This document shows positions 42,004 through 51,660 of a stretch of DNA of 54,506 bases, one piece after another (position 1 is the stretch's first letter; each line of letters opens with the position of its first letter). Both the position numbers and the translations under genes were made by a program. This stretch comes from an uncultured Spirochaetales bacterium. Lineage in GTDB: Bacteria; Spirochaetota; Spirochaetia; Sphaerochaetales; Sphaerochaetaceae. The DNA is taken from the NCBI GenBank assembly GCA_949289305.1, contig CASENB010000022.1, positions 1 to 54,506 on the forward strand. The letters run 5' to 3'. The notes beneath the pieces were generated by a model. The model searched no databases. It saw only the letters and a program-made list of their open reading frames with translations, and was not told the origin of the DNA.

Positions 42004-42462
42004 TCATAAACGAAGGCCTTTGATATCCTTTATCCTGCCTAGAATTATATTGCAACTGCAACTTGTAACTCCTGGCAATGGATCTATGACATCTCTGATT
42101 AGCTTTTCCATCTCATCATTTGACGAGCATACTGCGTGTACGTGAAGCTTATCTTTGCCTGTCACACGATAAACTTGTGTGATAGTTTCGTTTTCTTTCA
42201 GAATTTCGCTGACCTTCGTAAGAGATTCCGGCTGCGTCTCAATCTCGAAATAACATGATACTGCGCCATTTATCTTCTGCGGGTTTATTATCGTCGTGTA
42301 CTCTTCGATTATCCCCCTCTCCTCTAATGATTGAATTCTCGCTTTTACTGCGACTCGTGAAATTCCTATCTTCTCTCCTATCTCGGAGTAAGAAGCCCTT
42401 GCATTTTCAATCAGCAGTTGAATGATCTTCTGATCAAGCGTATCTAGTCCTTCAAGAAACAA
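42004..42462 (-). CDS. Lrp/AsnC family transcriptional regulator
   Basis: 152 residues. Winged HTH at 5-60 (LDTLDQKIIQLLIENARASYSEIGEKIGISRVAVKARIQSLEERGII) and a C-terminal RAM/ACT-like amino-acid-sensing domain (VYRVTGKDKLHVHAVCSS). The start is TTG at 42462 with GAGG 8 bases upstream. It is divergent from a MATE exporter gene, a frequent pairing in which an Lrp-type sensor controls amino-acid or metabolite export. Confidence 0.88.
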   Translation of the reverse strand: MFLEGLDTLDQKIIQLLIENARASYSEIGEKIGISRVAVKARIQSLEERGIIEEYTTIINPQKINGAVSCYFEIETQPESLTKVSEILKENETITQVYRVTGKDKLHVHAVCSSNDEMEKLIRDVIDPLPGVTSCSCNIILGRIKDIKGLRL

Positions 42463-42516
42463 AATGAAACCTCTTGTCTAATGATAAACTACTGGTGACG
42501 TTTAGTAAATAAGAGA

Positions 42517-42545
42517 TTGACTTTGGAAAATAATTCAATTAATGT
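42517..42545 (+). promoter_or_regulatory. Promoter of the second MATE gene
   Basis: TTGACT (42517-42522), 17 bases, TAATGT (42540-42545). Just downstream, TTAC-GTTAT-GTAA is an inverted repeat that could bind the divergent Lrp-type regulator. Confidence 0.6.
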
Positions 42546-42591
42546 GATTACGTTATGTAAGTTGTAACTTTCATTTCGGAGGCAGTATCAT

Positions 42592-43935
42592 ATGGATACA
42601 GATTTGACGAAAGGGCCTGTGATGCGATCTATGCTACGCTTTGCCGTTCCCATGATTTTAGGCAATCTATTACAACAGTGCTATAACGTTGTAGATACTC
42701 TGATTGTAAGCTGGTACCTAGGCCCTGACGCTTTGGCTGCAGTCGGATCGTCTTTCACGTTGATGACATTCATAACCTCGATATTGCTTGGCCTGTGCAT
42801 GGGCAGCAGCGTTGTTTTTTCAATCAGATTCGGCAGAAGGGATGATCGTGGGCTTAGAGAAAGCGCTCAGGCTTCATTTTTTCTAATTTTATCCATTACG
42901 CTGATACTTAACTTAATTGCATTTTTTTCTCTTGACGGCATAAGGCTGTTTCTTAATGTGTCTGACGATGGAATTTGGCAGATGATGAGATCGTATCTGT
43001 TTGTCATTTATTCAGGTCTTATTGGAACTTTCCTTTATAATTATTTCTCGTCTTATCTTCGTGCGATCGGGGATTCCGTATCTCCTTTGATATTTTTGGG
43101 AATATCTGCTGTGCTGAACATTTTCCTGGACATATTGTTTGTTGTTTTTTTCAACCGTGGTGTTGCAGGAGCTGCAGAAGCCACTGTGATATCTCAATAT
43201 GTATCAGGAATTGGTATTGGAATTTTCGCCATGTTCCGCTATCCGCAACTTAGGCCGAGGCGTGGCGATAAGCTTGTCTGTCTTTCAAATATCAAGGAGA
43301 TTGCAAGTTTCTCAATTCTCACATGCGTACAGCAGTCTGTGATGAATCTTGGCATTCTGCTCGTCCAAGGACTTGTGAACAGCTTTGGACCGGTGGTAAT
43401 GGCAGCTTTTGCCGCCGCTGTGAAAATCGATTCTTTTGCTTATATGCCAGTACAGGAATTCGGTAATGCATTCTCAACCTTTATCGCGCAAAATTATGGA
43501 GCAAAGCAGAAAGATCGCATTCGATCAGGCCTCAAAGGTGCGATCATTGCATCTTTTGTATTTTCAGTCGCAATATCGCTTCTTATCTGGATATTTGGCA
43601 GCCAGCTTATGAATCTTTTTGTTGACGAGAGTGAACGGGATATCATTTACGAAGGGCTGAGATATCTTCGTATAGAGGGTACTTTCTACTGCGGAATCGG
43701 TTGTCTTTTCCTCCTCTACGGACTATATCGCGCTTTAGAAAAACCTGGCATGAGCGTCATTCTTACAATATTTTCTTTAGGAACGCGTGTTGCTCTTGCT
43801 TATGTTCTCTCTTCAATCGAGCCTGTTGGAGTCGTAGGAATATGGTGGTCTGTGCCTATTGGGTGGTTTATCGCAGATTGCGTCGGAATACTTTATTACG
43901 TATTTAGAAAAAAGGCTTTGCTATATTGGGCTTGA
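42592..43935 (+). CDS. MATE family efflux transporter
   Basis: 447 residues with twelve hydrophobic segments and the MATE patterns MLRFAVPMILGNLLQQCYNVVDTLIV (14-39) and the half-repeat QQSVMNLGILLVQGLVNSFGPVV (near 245-267). It is a paralogue of the MATE gene at 7228-8589 but clearly diverged. GGAGG lies 9 bases before the ATG. Expression is likely controlled by the divergent Lrp-type gene. Substrate unknown. Confidence 0.88.
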   Translation: MDTDLTKGPVMRSMLRFAVPMILGNLLQQCYNVVDTLIVSWYLGPDALAAVGSSFTLMTFITSILLGLCMGSSVVFSIRFGRRDDRGLRESAQASFFLILSITLILNLIAFFSLDGIRLFLNVSDDGIWQMMRSYLFVIYSGLIGTFLYNYFSSYLRAIGDSVSPLIFLGISAVLNIFLDILFVVFFNRGVAGAAEATVISQYVSGIGIGIFAMFRYPQLRPRRGDKLVCLSNIKEIASFSILTCVQQSVMNLGILLVQGLVNSFGPVVMAAFAAAVKIDSFAYMPVQEFGNAFSTFIAQNYGAKQKDRIRSGLKGAIIASFVFSVAISLLIWIFGSQLMNLFVDESERDIIYEGLRYLRIEGTFYCGIGCLFLLYGLYRALEKPGMSVILTIFSLGTRVALAYVLSSIEPVGVVGIWWSVPIGWFIADCVGILYYVFRKKALLYWA

Positions 43936-44044
43936 AATATGTTTGTTGCATGATTTAACGGCAATATTACGTCATAACTGTTTTACGCATCATATAGAGT
44001 GTAATCTTGTTCTATGGCCTGCAATGGAGTAGGTCGGTTATAAG

Positions 44045-44075
44045 AATACCGCCGCTTTTTTGCGACGGTATTTTA
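44045..44075. terminator. Bidirectional terminator between convergent genes
   Basis: ATACCGCCGC, T-rich loop, GCGACGGTAT followed by TTT; on the minus strand AAAATACCG with a short U-rich end. It serves both the MATE gene and the 44085 gene. Confidence 0.75.
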
Positions 44076-44084
44076 ATGTTTAAT

Positions 44085-45131
44085 TTATGCTTGAGCAACA
44101 TGTTCGCTATAGCTGTTCAGGACAGATGCGAGCATTTCCATATCATCTCTCTCATATCTCTGATCCAGCTGTATGGACATTATGTGCTGCATAATGTATT
44201 TGGATCCGGGATATTTATCAATGTCATCAAGCATTGGCGGCTCTGGCCAGTAAACAGTGCTATTTACGCCTCTTTGCTTCAGAAACTTCTGCATGCTATC
44301 CCTATCATCTGCATAGAGGGAGAAGTGGGATGGGACATCGCTTTCTCTAAGTTTTGTAAAGATAGGTCTCCAGCCTTTTGGATCCTTCAGATTTTTTATT
44401 ATCGTATTGAAATTAGCACGTCTAATTTTAATCATGCTATCAAAATCATAGTGTCTGATGACCTCTTTTGAATACTCGTCAGAATCATATGCGTCAAACA
44501 TCTTTCTCAGCCTCATCTCAGTATTCCAGAAAGTCTCTGATGCCTTAGCATCATAGCTAAGGTCGCCGCTAGATAGCGATAGGGATCTTTCTTCCATTGC
44601 CTTATAGCGACCTTCAAGATGTTCCTTATCAGGCGGAAGTAGAGAAATTTTGAACGGAGAAGCTGATTTGAAAGCAATTCCTCCTGATGCGATTCCCATC
44701 CACTTTCTAAGGGATCCTGCCTCATATGTGGCATATGGATCGATATAAGTAGGTGAGTGCGTCGTGTCCAAAAGGACTTCAATTCCCTTTTCTCTTGCCT
44801 TTTTTACGAAATTTTCATCATATCTGACAAAGCCGTAATAGCCGCAGATTCCAAGAACGCTTGCTCCTTTCAGGTCTTCTTCTTTGAAAAGAGATACAAG
44901 ACCTTCTGGATCTGTGTCGTAGAATCTTAGGCTGAAACCTGCTTTTAGGTATGAAGAAAGTACGGTTTCGCAAGTGTATGCGGGAACATAGGCTGTCTTT
45001 TCACCTTTTATGTCCATATCTAGAAGGCATGCATAGAGCGCGCAACGTCCGGACATTGCATATATGGTGTTAACCCTTTCCGCATTTGTAACGTTTCCTA
45101 TTTTTTCTTTCTCAAACATTCCGCCAATCAT
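44085..45131 (-). CDS. DegT/DnrJ/EryC1-fold PLP enzyme
   Basis: 348 residues resembling DegT aminotransferases: SGRCALYACL (27-36, like the substrate-side motif of the family), VPAYTCETVLSSYLKAGFSLRFYD, LLDTTHSP with D122 as the PLP-nitrogen partner, and GSLRKWMGIASGGIAF with Lys143 as the probable Schiff-base lysine. The family usually makes amino sugars, but this member is last in a peptide-uptake operon, 9 bases after an M42 peptidase gene, with no sugar-nucleotide genes nearby. It may act on a product of peptide breakdown; this is inference. Confidence 0.75.
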   Translation of the reverse strand: MIGGMFEKEKIGNVTNAERVNTIYAMSGRCALYACLLDMDIKGEKTAYVPAYTCETVLSSYLKAGFSLRFYDTDPEGLVSLFKEEDLKGASVLGICGYYGFVRYDENFVKKAREKGIEVLLDTTHSPTYIDPYATYEAGSLRKWMGIASGGIAFKSASPFKISLLPPDKEHLEGRYKAMEERSLSLSSGDLSYDAKASETFWNTEMRLRKMFDAYDSDEYSKEVIRHYDFDSMIKIRRANFNTIIKNLKDPKGWRPIFTKLRESDVPSHFSLYADDRDSMQKFLKQRGVNSTVYWPEPPMLDDIDKYPGSKYIMQHIMSIQLDQRYERDDMEMLASVLNSYSEHVAQA

Positions 45132-45140
45132 TTTTATTCC

Positions 45141-46217
45141 TCAGAAAGAAAGTATCGTCTCTTTATTTAGGCGTTTGACAATTTCCACAGCCAGACGTGT
45201 TGCATAGTCGAAGTCAAAGAATGATGAGTATCCGTAACTTGTATGGGCATATCTTACTGGCGTTCCGATTACGATGCATGGAATAGCTTTTCCTCCAACA
45301 TGTATAGGAGCGCCATCTGTGCCGCCGCCGGTTCTTACTGCGCTCTGGGTTGGAATTCCGCATTCTTTTGCAGTGTTTAATGCAAAGCGCTGGAAACGTG
45401 GATTTGTAATCATTCTGATATCGATATGTCTTAACATCGGACCGTGTTTAAGACATGTCTGCGCTTGATACTGAGGAACTACGGTATCATCTGCAGGGCA
45501 GCCTTCAAAACATATTGCTACATCAGGTTGGACGCGTGCTACTGTAACTGTTGCGCCTCTTGTTCCTACCTCTTCTTGGGATGCGAACGCACCAACAAGA
45601 TCCACATCAAGCTTTTCATTTTTCAAAATGTCGAATGTATTTATAATCGAAGCACATCCAAGGCGGTTGTCGAAGGCCTTGCCTCTCATGATGTCATGCT
45701 TTTCATCATATTTGAATATAGCATCTGGCACGACTGGTGCGCCAACTTCAATCTTATAGTCTTCAATAATTTCTTTATCGCTTGTCGCACCTACATCGAT
45801 TACTAGGTGTGCGACTTCAAGTTTTGCGTTGCGCTCTGCTTCGCTCATGAAGTGTGGCGGCTTCGAGGCAACAACTCCTTCTACATAGTCTCCAAGTGAA
45901 TTCTGCACCCTTACGATATGGGCTGGAATGTTAGTCGTTACCCATCCTCCGATAGTGATGAATTCGAGCATACCATCGGGTCTGATAGCCTTTACCATGA
46001 AACCAACTTCATCAGAATGTGCATCTAGCATTACAATTGGTTTTGTCCTGTCATTGCCTTTCCTTTCGAGGTATACGTTTCTCATGGCGTCTTCGCTGAT
46101 GTTTCCGTAAGCTTTTGCATTCTCTCTTATGATAGCTACGGCATCATCTTCGAATCCGGAAACTCCGTTAGCATTACTGAGTTTTTCTATCAGGGATAGT
46201 ATTGTGTTCTTGTCCAT
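45141..46217 (-). CDS. M42 family aminopeptidase
   Basis: 358 residues. The metal-site motifs of M42 are all present: MLDAHSDEVGFMV with H67, GKAFDNRLGCA (near 178-188), ASQEEVGTRGATV (catalytic Glu pair, near 209-221), and RTGGGTDGAPIH near 308. These enzymes remove N-terminal residues from peptides in the cytoplasm as large tetrahedral complexes. Coming straight after a peptide importer, it would hydrolyse the imported peptides. Length is typical. Confidence 0.92.
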   Translation of the reverse strand: MDKNTILSLIEKLSNANGVSGFEDDAVAIIRENAKAYGNISEDAMRNVYLERKGNDRTKPIVMLDAHSDEVGFMVKAIRPDGMLEFITIGGWVTTNIPAHIVRVQNSLGDYVEGVVASKPPHFMSEAERNAKLEVAHLVIDVGATSDKEIIEDYKIEVGAPVVPDAIFKYDEKHDIMRGKAFDNRLGCASIINTFDILKNEKLDVDLVGAFASQEEVGTRGATVTVARVQPDVAICFEGCPADDTVVPQYQAQTCLKHGPMLRHIDIRMITNPRFQRFALNTAKECGIPTQSAVRTGGGTDGAPIHVGGKAIPCIVIGTPVRYAHTSYGYSSFFDFDYATRLAVEIVKRLNKETILSF

Positions 46218-46233
46218 AAGTTCTCCTTAAATA

Positions 46234-46262
46234 CTTGAGGGCTCTTTCAAGCCCCCAAGATT
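46234..46262 (-). other. Hairpin between binding-protein and M42 genes
   Basis: CTTG-GGGCT/AGCCC-CAAG stem just after the binding-protein stop. On the minus strand there is no good U-tract, so it more likely stabilises the 3' end of the binding-protein message than ends transcription. Confidence 0.5.
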
Positions 46263-46269
46263 TTTTCTA

Positions 46270-47799
46270 TTAGCGTGCAACTGTTACGTTGTCTAGTTTG
46301 TGGTATCCGATTGGATCGATTACGAATCCTTCAACCTTGTTGCTTGCTCCAGCTGTTATAGCTGTGTATACGACTGGTGCGTTATTTGCAATATCTTTGA
46401 GATAGATGGCAAGTTCTTTATATGCCTCTTCTCTGACTGCTGGATCAATGCTTGTTCTTCCTTTCTCAACAAGTTCGTCGACCTTTGGATCGTTTATGAA
46501 GCTTCTGTTTCCTGCTGCTCCCTGCTGAGATGAGTGCTCAAGGCTGTAGAAGGTGTAGTCAGCATCCTTTGTGGATGTTACCCAGCCAAAATATCCCATG
46601 TCATGTTCGCCGCTTGTGGTGCGACTGATGAATGAACCGAATTCCATAACCTCTACGCGGCAGTTAACTCCGATTTCTCTGAACATCTCCTGAATTGCCT
46701 GGCACATCTCAACTCTGTCCTGTGCGTTGTTTACCCATAGAGTGCAGTCAAAACCGTTTGGATATCCTGCTTCTGCTAGAAGTTCTTTAGCCTTTTCAGG
46801 ATTGTATTCATACATTCCTACTGGGTAATATCCGAATACTGCTGGTGCGATGATGTTGTCTGCCGGTGCGCCTGTGCCTCTGTTTACAGTCTCTACAAGA
46901 AGCTCTCTGTCGATAGCCATGTTAAGTGCCTGGCGTACAAGCTTGTTATCGAAAGGCGCCTTGTTCATGTTAAATGATACGTAGTAGCAGGATAGGGAAG
47001 GAGCGCTGTAAAGTGTTAGATCTGGATCTTCCTCAACTCTGCGGATATCTGAAATGAGAAGATCGTATGCGATATCAATCTCTCCTGTTTCTAGCGCGAT
47101 AGTTCTCTGAGCTGCTTCTGGAATAACCTTCATCATGATGTACTGTGTCTTTGGAGCTCCTGCATAGTAGTCAGCATATGCTTCAAGTCTTACGTTATCG
47201 TTTTGTGACCATGAGACAAACTTATATGGACCTGATCCGACTGGAGCTGTTCTGAGCGCATCAGGATTAGCAGTGACATAATCTTTTGGAACGATTGCAG
47301 CAAATGGTACTGCAAGGTTTCTAAGCGTTGGCGCATATGGTTCTTTTGTTGTAACCTTTACAGTGTACTCATCCACTTCCTCAACGCTTTCGATAAAGTC
47401 AACGATATAAGATACTGCTGGAGTTGCAATAGCTCTATCAAGTGAGAACTTTACGTCATCTGCCTTCAAGTCTTCGCCATTGTGGAATTTGATTCCTTGA
47501 CGGATGTGGAACAGGTATTCAGTGTCTGATAGCTGCTCCCAAGATTCTGCAATCTGTGGAATAACTTCGTTTGTTGCAGGATCTACTTCTACGAGGGTAT
47601 CATAGATATGGTTGGTAACAGCAACTGCAGGAGTCTCTTTTCCTACATGAGGGTCAAATGATGTTACGTCTGCACCTTGAGCAAAGATGATAGTGTCTTT
47701 GTATCCGCCTTCCCCTTCGGCCGTATCTTTAGAGCCTCCGGCAAAAGCAAAGGATGCTACTGCAATGAGCACTAACATGATTGTAAATGCTTTTTTCAT
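46270..47799 (-). CDS. Peptide ABC binding protein (SBP family 5, DppA/OppA type)
   Basis: 509 residues, SBP_bac_5 family. Signal peptide MKKAFTIMLVLIAVASFAFA, then GGSKDTAEGEG and the family signature SWEQLSDTEYLFHIRQGIKFHNGEDLKADDVKFSLDR (near 86-122). It captures di- or oligopeptides (some relatives bind nickel or glutathione) for the DppBCDF-type complex upstream. It lies downstream of the transporter genes rather than first, which is unusual but seen elsewhere. GGAGAGAAAGT precedes the ATG. Confidence 0.9.
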   Translation of the reverse strand: MKKAFTIMLVLIAVASFAFAGGSKDTAEGEGGYKDTIIFAQGADVTSFDPHVGKETPAVAVTNHIYDTLVEVDPATNEVIPQIAESWEQLSDTEYLFHIRQGIKFHNGEDLKADDVKFSLDRAIATPAVSYIVDFIESVEEVDEYTVKVTTKEPYAPTLRNLAVPFAAIVPKDYVTANPDALRTAPVGSGPYKFVSWSQNDNVRLEAYADYYAGAPKTQYIMMKVIPEAAQRTIALETGEIDIAYDLLISDIRRVEEDPDLTLYSAPSLSCYYVSFNMNKAPFDNKLVRQALNMAIDRELLVETVNRGTGAPADNIIAPAVFGYYPVGMYEYNPEKAKELLAEAGYPNGFDCTLWVNNAQDRVEMCQAIQEMFREIGVNCRVEVMEFGSFISRTTSGEHDMGYFGWVTSTKDADYTFYSLEHSSQQGAAGNRSFINDPKVDELVEKGRTSIDPAVREEAYKELAIYLKDIANNAPVVYTAITAGASNKVEGFVIDPIGYHKLDNVTVAR

Positions 47800-47844
47800 A
47801 CTTTCTCTCCTTACTTCTTTATTTCCTTAAAATAAGTTTCTCTA

Positions 47845-48795
47845 TTATGCCATCAGACATCTAACGCTATGCCCTGGCTCAACTTCCTTGACTGGAATCT
47901 CTTTTGCTGTGCATTCTGGTTTTGCATAAGGGCAGCGCTTTGCAAATCTGCATCCAGGCTCAGGATCGATTGGACTTGTAAGCTCTCCTTCAAGAGGAAT
48001 GCGTTTTGCATCATAATCGGGATCTGGAACAGGAATTGCAGAGAGCAGGGCTTTCGTATAAGGGTGGACTGGGTTTTCGAAGAGCCTCTTAGCCGGCGCC
48101 TTTTCCGCAATCTGTCCTAAATACATAACGATAATGTCATCTGAAATATGTTTTACTACAGATAAATCGTGTGTAATGAACAAGTATGTAAAGCCGAACT
48201 TCTCCTGTAGATCCTGCATGAGGTTTAATACCTGTGCTCTGATGGAAACATCGAGTGCGGATACCGGTTCATCACAAACGATGAATTTAGGATTGAGCGC
48301 TAAAACGCGTGCAATTCCAACCCTCTGTCTTCTTCCTCCGTCAAGCTCATGAGGATAACTATTGACGAGTCTTGGCGCAATACCTACTAGGTCCATATAT
48401 TCTTTTACTTTCTTCTCTAGTGTCGCCTTGTCTTTTTTATTTACAAGCTTTTGAATGATAAGGCTTTCTGCAATTGTATCGCTTACCGTCATCCTTGGAT
48501 TTAGCGATGCAAAAGGATCTTGGAAGATAATTTGCATCTTCTGCCTAAGAGCTTTCATCTCTTTAGGAGAATACCCTGTGATATCTTTGCCTTCAAATAT
48601 GATCTTTCCTTCCGTTGGCTCATGGAGCTTTAGGATAGTGCGTCCAAGCGTGGACTTTCCGCATCCGGATTCTCCAACAACGCCAAGCGTCTTTCCTTCT
48701 TCCATGCTGAATGAGACATCGTCAACTGCATGGAGAATTCCATTAGGTGTGGCAAAGTATTTTTTTAAGTGTTCAACTCTCAGTAGTTCGCTCAT
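47845..48795 (-). CDS. Peptide ABC ATPase (DppF/OppF type)
   Basis: 316 residues from the ATG at 48795, which has GGAGGAAAGGA upstream and overlaps the dppD-like stop as ATGA; a longer frame from 48828 is not needed. Walker A GESGCGKST, signature LDGGRRQRVGIARVL (usual LSGGQ changed to LDGGR), Walker B FIVCDEPVSALDVSI, and a C-terminal oligo_HPY part with GCRFAKRCPYAKPEC (4Fe-4S-type cysteines). It forms the ATPase pair with DppD. Confidence 0.9.
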   Translation of the reverse strand: MSELLRVEHLKKYFATPNGILHAVDDVSFSMEEGKTLGVVGESGCGKSTLGRTILKLHEPTEGKIIFEGKDITGYSPKEMKALRQKMQIIFQDPFASLNPRMTVSDTIAESLIIQKLVNKKDKATLEKKVKEYMDLVGIAPRLVNSYPHELDGGRRQRVGIARVLALNPKFIVCDEPVSALDVSIRAQVLNLMQDLQEKFGFTYLFITHDLSVVKHISDDIIVMYLGQIAEKAPAKRLFENPVHPYTKALLSAIPVPDPDYDAKRIPLEGELTSPIDPEPGCRFAKRCPYAKPECTAKEIPVKEVEPGHSVRCLMA

Positions 48796-49775
48796 TCCTT
48801 TCCTCCGATTTCTCCAGCAAAGTGGCATCTGACCTTATGGCCGTTTCCAATGGATTTAAGCTCGGGATTTTCACTGCGGCACTTGTCGCATACATGATGG
48901 CAGCGCGGTGAGAACTTGCATCCGCTTGGAAGGTCTGTAGGGTCTGGCATCATTCCATTTACAGGATTAAGCCTTTTAACGTCATGTGTAAGTGACGGAA
49001 TTGATCCAAGAAGTCCTATAGTGTAAGGATGTCCTGTCTCTTTGAATATCTGGTGAAGATCTCCTTCTTCAACGATTTCTCCTGCGTACATGATTGCAAC
49101 CCTGTCGCAGTTTTGTGCAACAACTCCAAGATCGTGCGTAATAAGGATCATCGAAGTGTTCAGCTTGTTCTTTAGCGACCTGATCATGTCGAGCACCTGC
49201 GCCTGGATTGTTACATCCAAAGCGGTAGTCGGTTCGTCTGCAATTAAAAGTTTTGGATTGCATGCAAGTGCAATCGCAATGATTACCCTCTGTTTCATAC
49301 CGCCAGAGAACTGGTGGGGATACTCATCTGATCTGTCTCTGGAAATTCCTACAAGCTCAAGCATGTCCTGAGCCCTCTTTCTAAGCTCTTCTTTCTTTAT
49401 CCCCGGATTGTGTGATTCGATTACTTCTTCAATCTGCTCGCCAACAGTCAAGACCGGATTTAAGCTTGTCATAGGATCTTGGAAGATCATTGAAATTTCC
49501 TTTCCCCTGATCTTGAGCATATCGGCTGTAGAGAGCTTAAGAAGATCTTTTCCGTTGAATACGACTTCTCCTCCCTTTATCTTTCCAGGCGGCATTGGGA
49601 TGAGACGCATAATGCCTCGGGCAAGTGTCGTTTTGCCGGCGCCTGTTTCTCCAACGAGGCCAAAGGTCTCGCCTTCTTTGAGATGAATAGAAACACCATT
49701 AAGGGCTCTGACGACGCCGTCATCTGTTTCGTATGCTATTTCGAAGTTTTTAACATCAATTAAATTCTCGCTCAT
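48792..49775 (-). CDS. Peptide ABC ATPase (DppD/OppD type)
   Basis: 327 residues. Walker A GETGAGKTT (near 42-50), signature FSGGMKQRVIIAIAL, Walker B LLIADEPTTALDVTIQ and C-terminal oligo_HPY with GCKFSPRCHHVCDKC. It is the partner of DppF. The gene follows dppC by 9 bases. Confidence 0.92.
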   Translation of the reverse strand: MSENLIDVKNFEIAYETDDGVVRALNGVSIHLKEGETFGLVGETGAGKTTLARGIMRLIPMPPGKIKGGEVVFNGKDLLKLSTADMLKIRGKEISMIFQDPMTSLNPVLTVGEQIEEVIESHNPGIKKEELRKRAQDMLELVGISRDRSDEYPHQFSGGMKQRVIIAIALACNPKLLIADEPTTALDVTIQAQVLDMIRSLKNKLNTSMILITHDLGVVAQNCDRVAIMYAGEIVEEGDLHQIFKETGHPYTIGLLGSIPSLTHDVKRLNPVNGMMPDPTDLPSGCKFSPRCHHVCDKCRSENPELKSIGNGHKVRCHFAGEIGGKE

Positions 49776-49784
49776 TTTCTCTCC

Positions 49785-50669
49785 TTAGTTCTTGAGCCTT
49801 GGGTCAAGCGCATCTCTCAGTCCATCTCCCATGACATTGAGAGATAAGATAGTAAGCATTATTCCAAGCCCTGGAATGACTGTGATATGCCATGCTTCTC
49901 TGATGTATGATCTTGCATTTGACAGCATGGATCCCCATTCTGGAGTAGGAGGTTGGATTCCGAGTCCAAGGAATGAGAGTCCTGCAATGGAGAGAATAGC
50001 TCCTGCAACTCCGAGAGTAGCCTGTACAATAAGAGGAGAAAGGCTGTTTGGAATGATGTACTTGAATATTATGCGTGCATCGCTTGCTCCAAGCGCTCTT
50101 GCAGCCTCTATATACTCTTGATCCTTGATAGTCAAAACAGATGCTCTTACTGTGCGTGCGAATGTTGGAATATAACTTATTGCAATGGCAATTAGAACGT
50201 TTACTAAGCTTGTCCCGAGAGCGGCAACGATTGCAGTAGCTAGGAGCATTGACGGAATTGCAAGCAGGATGTCCATAAAGCGCATGATGACGTTATCCCT
50301 CATCTTGCCGTAGTATCCTGCAATAGCGCCTAAGACTCCTCCTACGATCGTTGAGAATGCGATTGCGAACATGCCCATGAATAAGGAATACCTCGTTCCC
50401 CAAAGCATTCTGAAGAAGATATCTCGTCCAAATTCATCCTGTCCGAAAATATGTTCCTTGCTTGGACCTTGCAGACGTCCTCTTAGATTCTGTTTGATTA
50501 CGTGATCGTCATAAAATGCCTTGTCTGTTACCACGTCTATTATTATTGTTGCAATTGAAATAAGCATTAGAAGTGCGATAAAGCCCATTCCAATCAAGGC
50601 AAGCTTATTCTTTTTCAATCTTCTCCACGTTTCAACATATAGTGATCTTCTCTTTACTTCTTTTGCCAT
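49785..50669 (-). CDS. Peptide ABC permease (DppC/OppC type)
   Basis: 294 residues with six membrane segments. N-terminal RSLYVETWRRLKKNKLALIGMGFIALL matches the OppC N domain, then HIFGQDEFGRDIFFRMLWGTRYSL (near 73-96) and the EAA loop YIEAARALGASDARIIFKYIIPNSL. It starts 4 bases after dppB ends. Confidence 0.93.
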   Translation of the reverse strand: MAKEVKRRSLYVETWRRLKKNKLALIGMGFIALLMLISIATIIIDVVTDKAFYDDHVIKQNLRGRLQGPSKEHIFGQDEFGRDIFFRMLWGTRYSLFMGMFAIAFSTIVGGVLGAIAGYYGKMRDNVIMRFMDILLAIPSMLLATAIVAALGTSLVNVLIAIAISYIPTFARTVRASVLTIKDQEYIEAARALGASDARIIFKYIIPNSLSPLIVQATLGVAGAILSIAGLSFLGLGIQPPTPEWGSMLSNARSYIREAWHITVIPGLGIMLTILSLNVMGDGLRDALDPRLKN

Positions 50670-50672
50670 TTT

Positions 50673-51644
50673 TTACACGCTCCTCCTAGCTTTGAATCCT
50701 GCTCTCTTGTACTGGCTTTTAATTCTTGGATCTATGAATGCGTATATGATGTCTACAAGGAGGTTGACCACTGAGAACATCATGGCTAAAAAGATAACGG
50801 CACCAAGTACCATCGGGATGTCCTTTGAGTTGATCGAGTCTACCATGAGCCTTCCTAGTCCTGGCCAGGAGAATACGGTTTCAGTGAGCATAGCACCGCC
50901 TAAAAGCTGCCCGAACTGAAGTCCTACGGCTGTTACGATAGGAATCATAGCGTTCTTAAGCATATGGCGTTTTGTTACTTGTTTCTCTGGGATTCCCTTT
51001 GCTCTGGCTGTTGAGATGTAGTCCTGCCTGATGACATCAAGCATACTGGATCTTGTCATTCTTACAACTGTCGCAGCCGATCCTGTTCCAAGTGTCAGAG
51101 CAGGAAGTATTAGAGATCGCAGCAGGGGAATGAATCCCGTCCCCATTCCCTGAGAAGGAAGCCAGCCAAGCTTTAATGCAAAGAGCATCGACAATAGCAG
51201 TCCAAGCCAGAAGTTAGGCATTGAAACTCCTACAAGCGATAATACCATTGATGTGTTGTCAAAGATTGTATACTGCTTTTTTGCAGAAAGGATGCCGACA
51301 GGTATTCCTATTAAGAGCGCAACCAATATGCCGGCAACTGCTAGGATTGCCGTATTAGGAAACTTGTCTATTACCTGGTCCCACACTGATATCTGGTTCT
51401 TATACGATGTTCCTAAATCGCCATGAAGCATATCCCAGATATATGTGAAGTATCTGACAAGAAGGGGTTTGTCGAGGCCTAGTTCTATTCTTTTTGCCTC
51501 AAGTGCTTCCGCTGATGCCTGATCGCCGAGGATGATGGCGGCAGGATCTCCTGGTGTCAGGTTCATAATGAAGAATACGATGAATGTAACACCAAGAAGT
51601 ATTGGAATCATCATCAGAAGTCTCTTAACGATATATTTCCACAT
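50673..51644 (-). CDS. Peptide ABC permease (DppB/OppB type)
   Basis: 323 residues. The N-terminal YIVKRLLMMIPILLGVTFIVFFIMNLTPGDPA (4-35) is the DppB signature and DYISTARAKGIPEKQVTKRHMLKNAMIPIV (near 205-234) the ATPase-contact loop. It is the first gene of a seven-gene minus operon (permeases, ATPases, binding protein, M42 peptidase, DegT-like enzyme). GGAGGAGT lies just before the ATG. Confidence 0.93.
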   Translation of the reverse strand: MWKYIVKRLLMMIPILLGVTFIVFFIMNLTPGDPAAIILGDQASAEALEAKRIELGLDKPLLVRYFTYIWDMLHGDLGTSYKNQISVWDQVIDKFPNTAILAVAGILVALLIGIPVGILSAKKQYTIFDNTSMVLSLVGVSMPNFWLGLLLSMLFALKLGWLPSQGMGTGFIPLLRSLILPALTLGTGSAATVVRMTRSSMLDVIRQDYISTARAKGIPEKQVTKRHMLKNAMIPIVTAVGLQFGQLLGGAMLTETVFSWPGLGRLMVDSINSKDIPMVLGAVIFLAMMFSVVNLLVDIIYAFIDPRIKSQYKRAGFKARRSV

Positions 51645-51660
51645 ATACTCCTCCCACTTT

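Noticed and set aside
44007..44471. 154-codon plus-strand frame opposite the DegT-like gene
   Set aside because: It crosses a bidirectional terminator and lies antisense to a gene with clear PLP-enzyme motifs.
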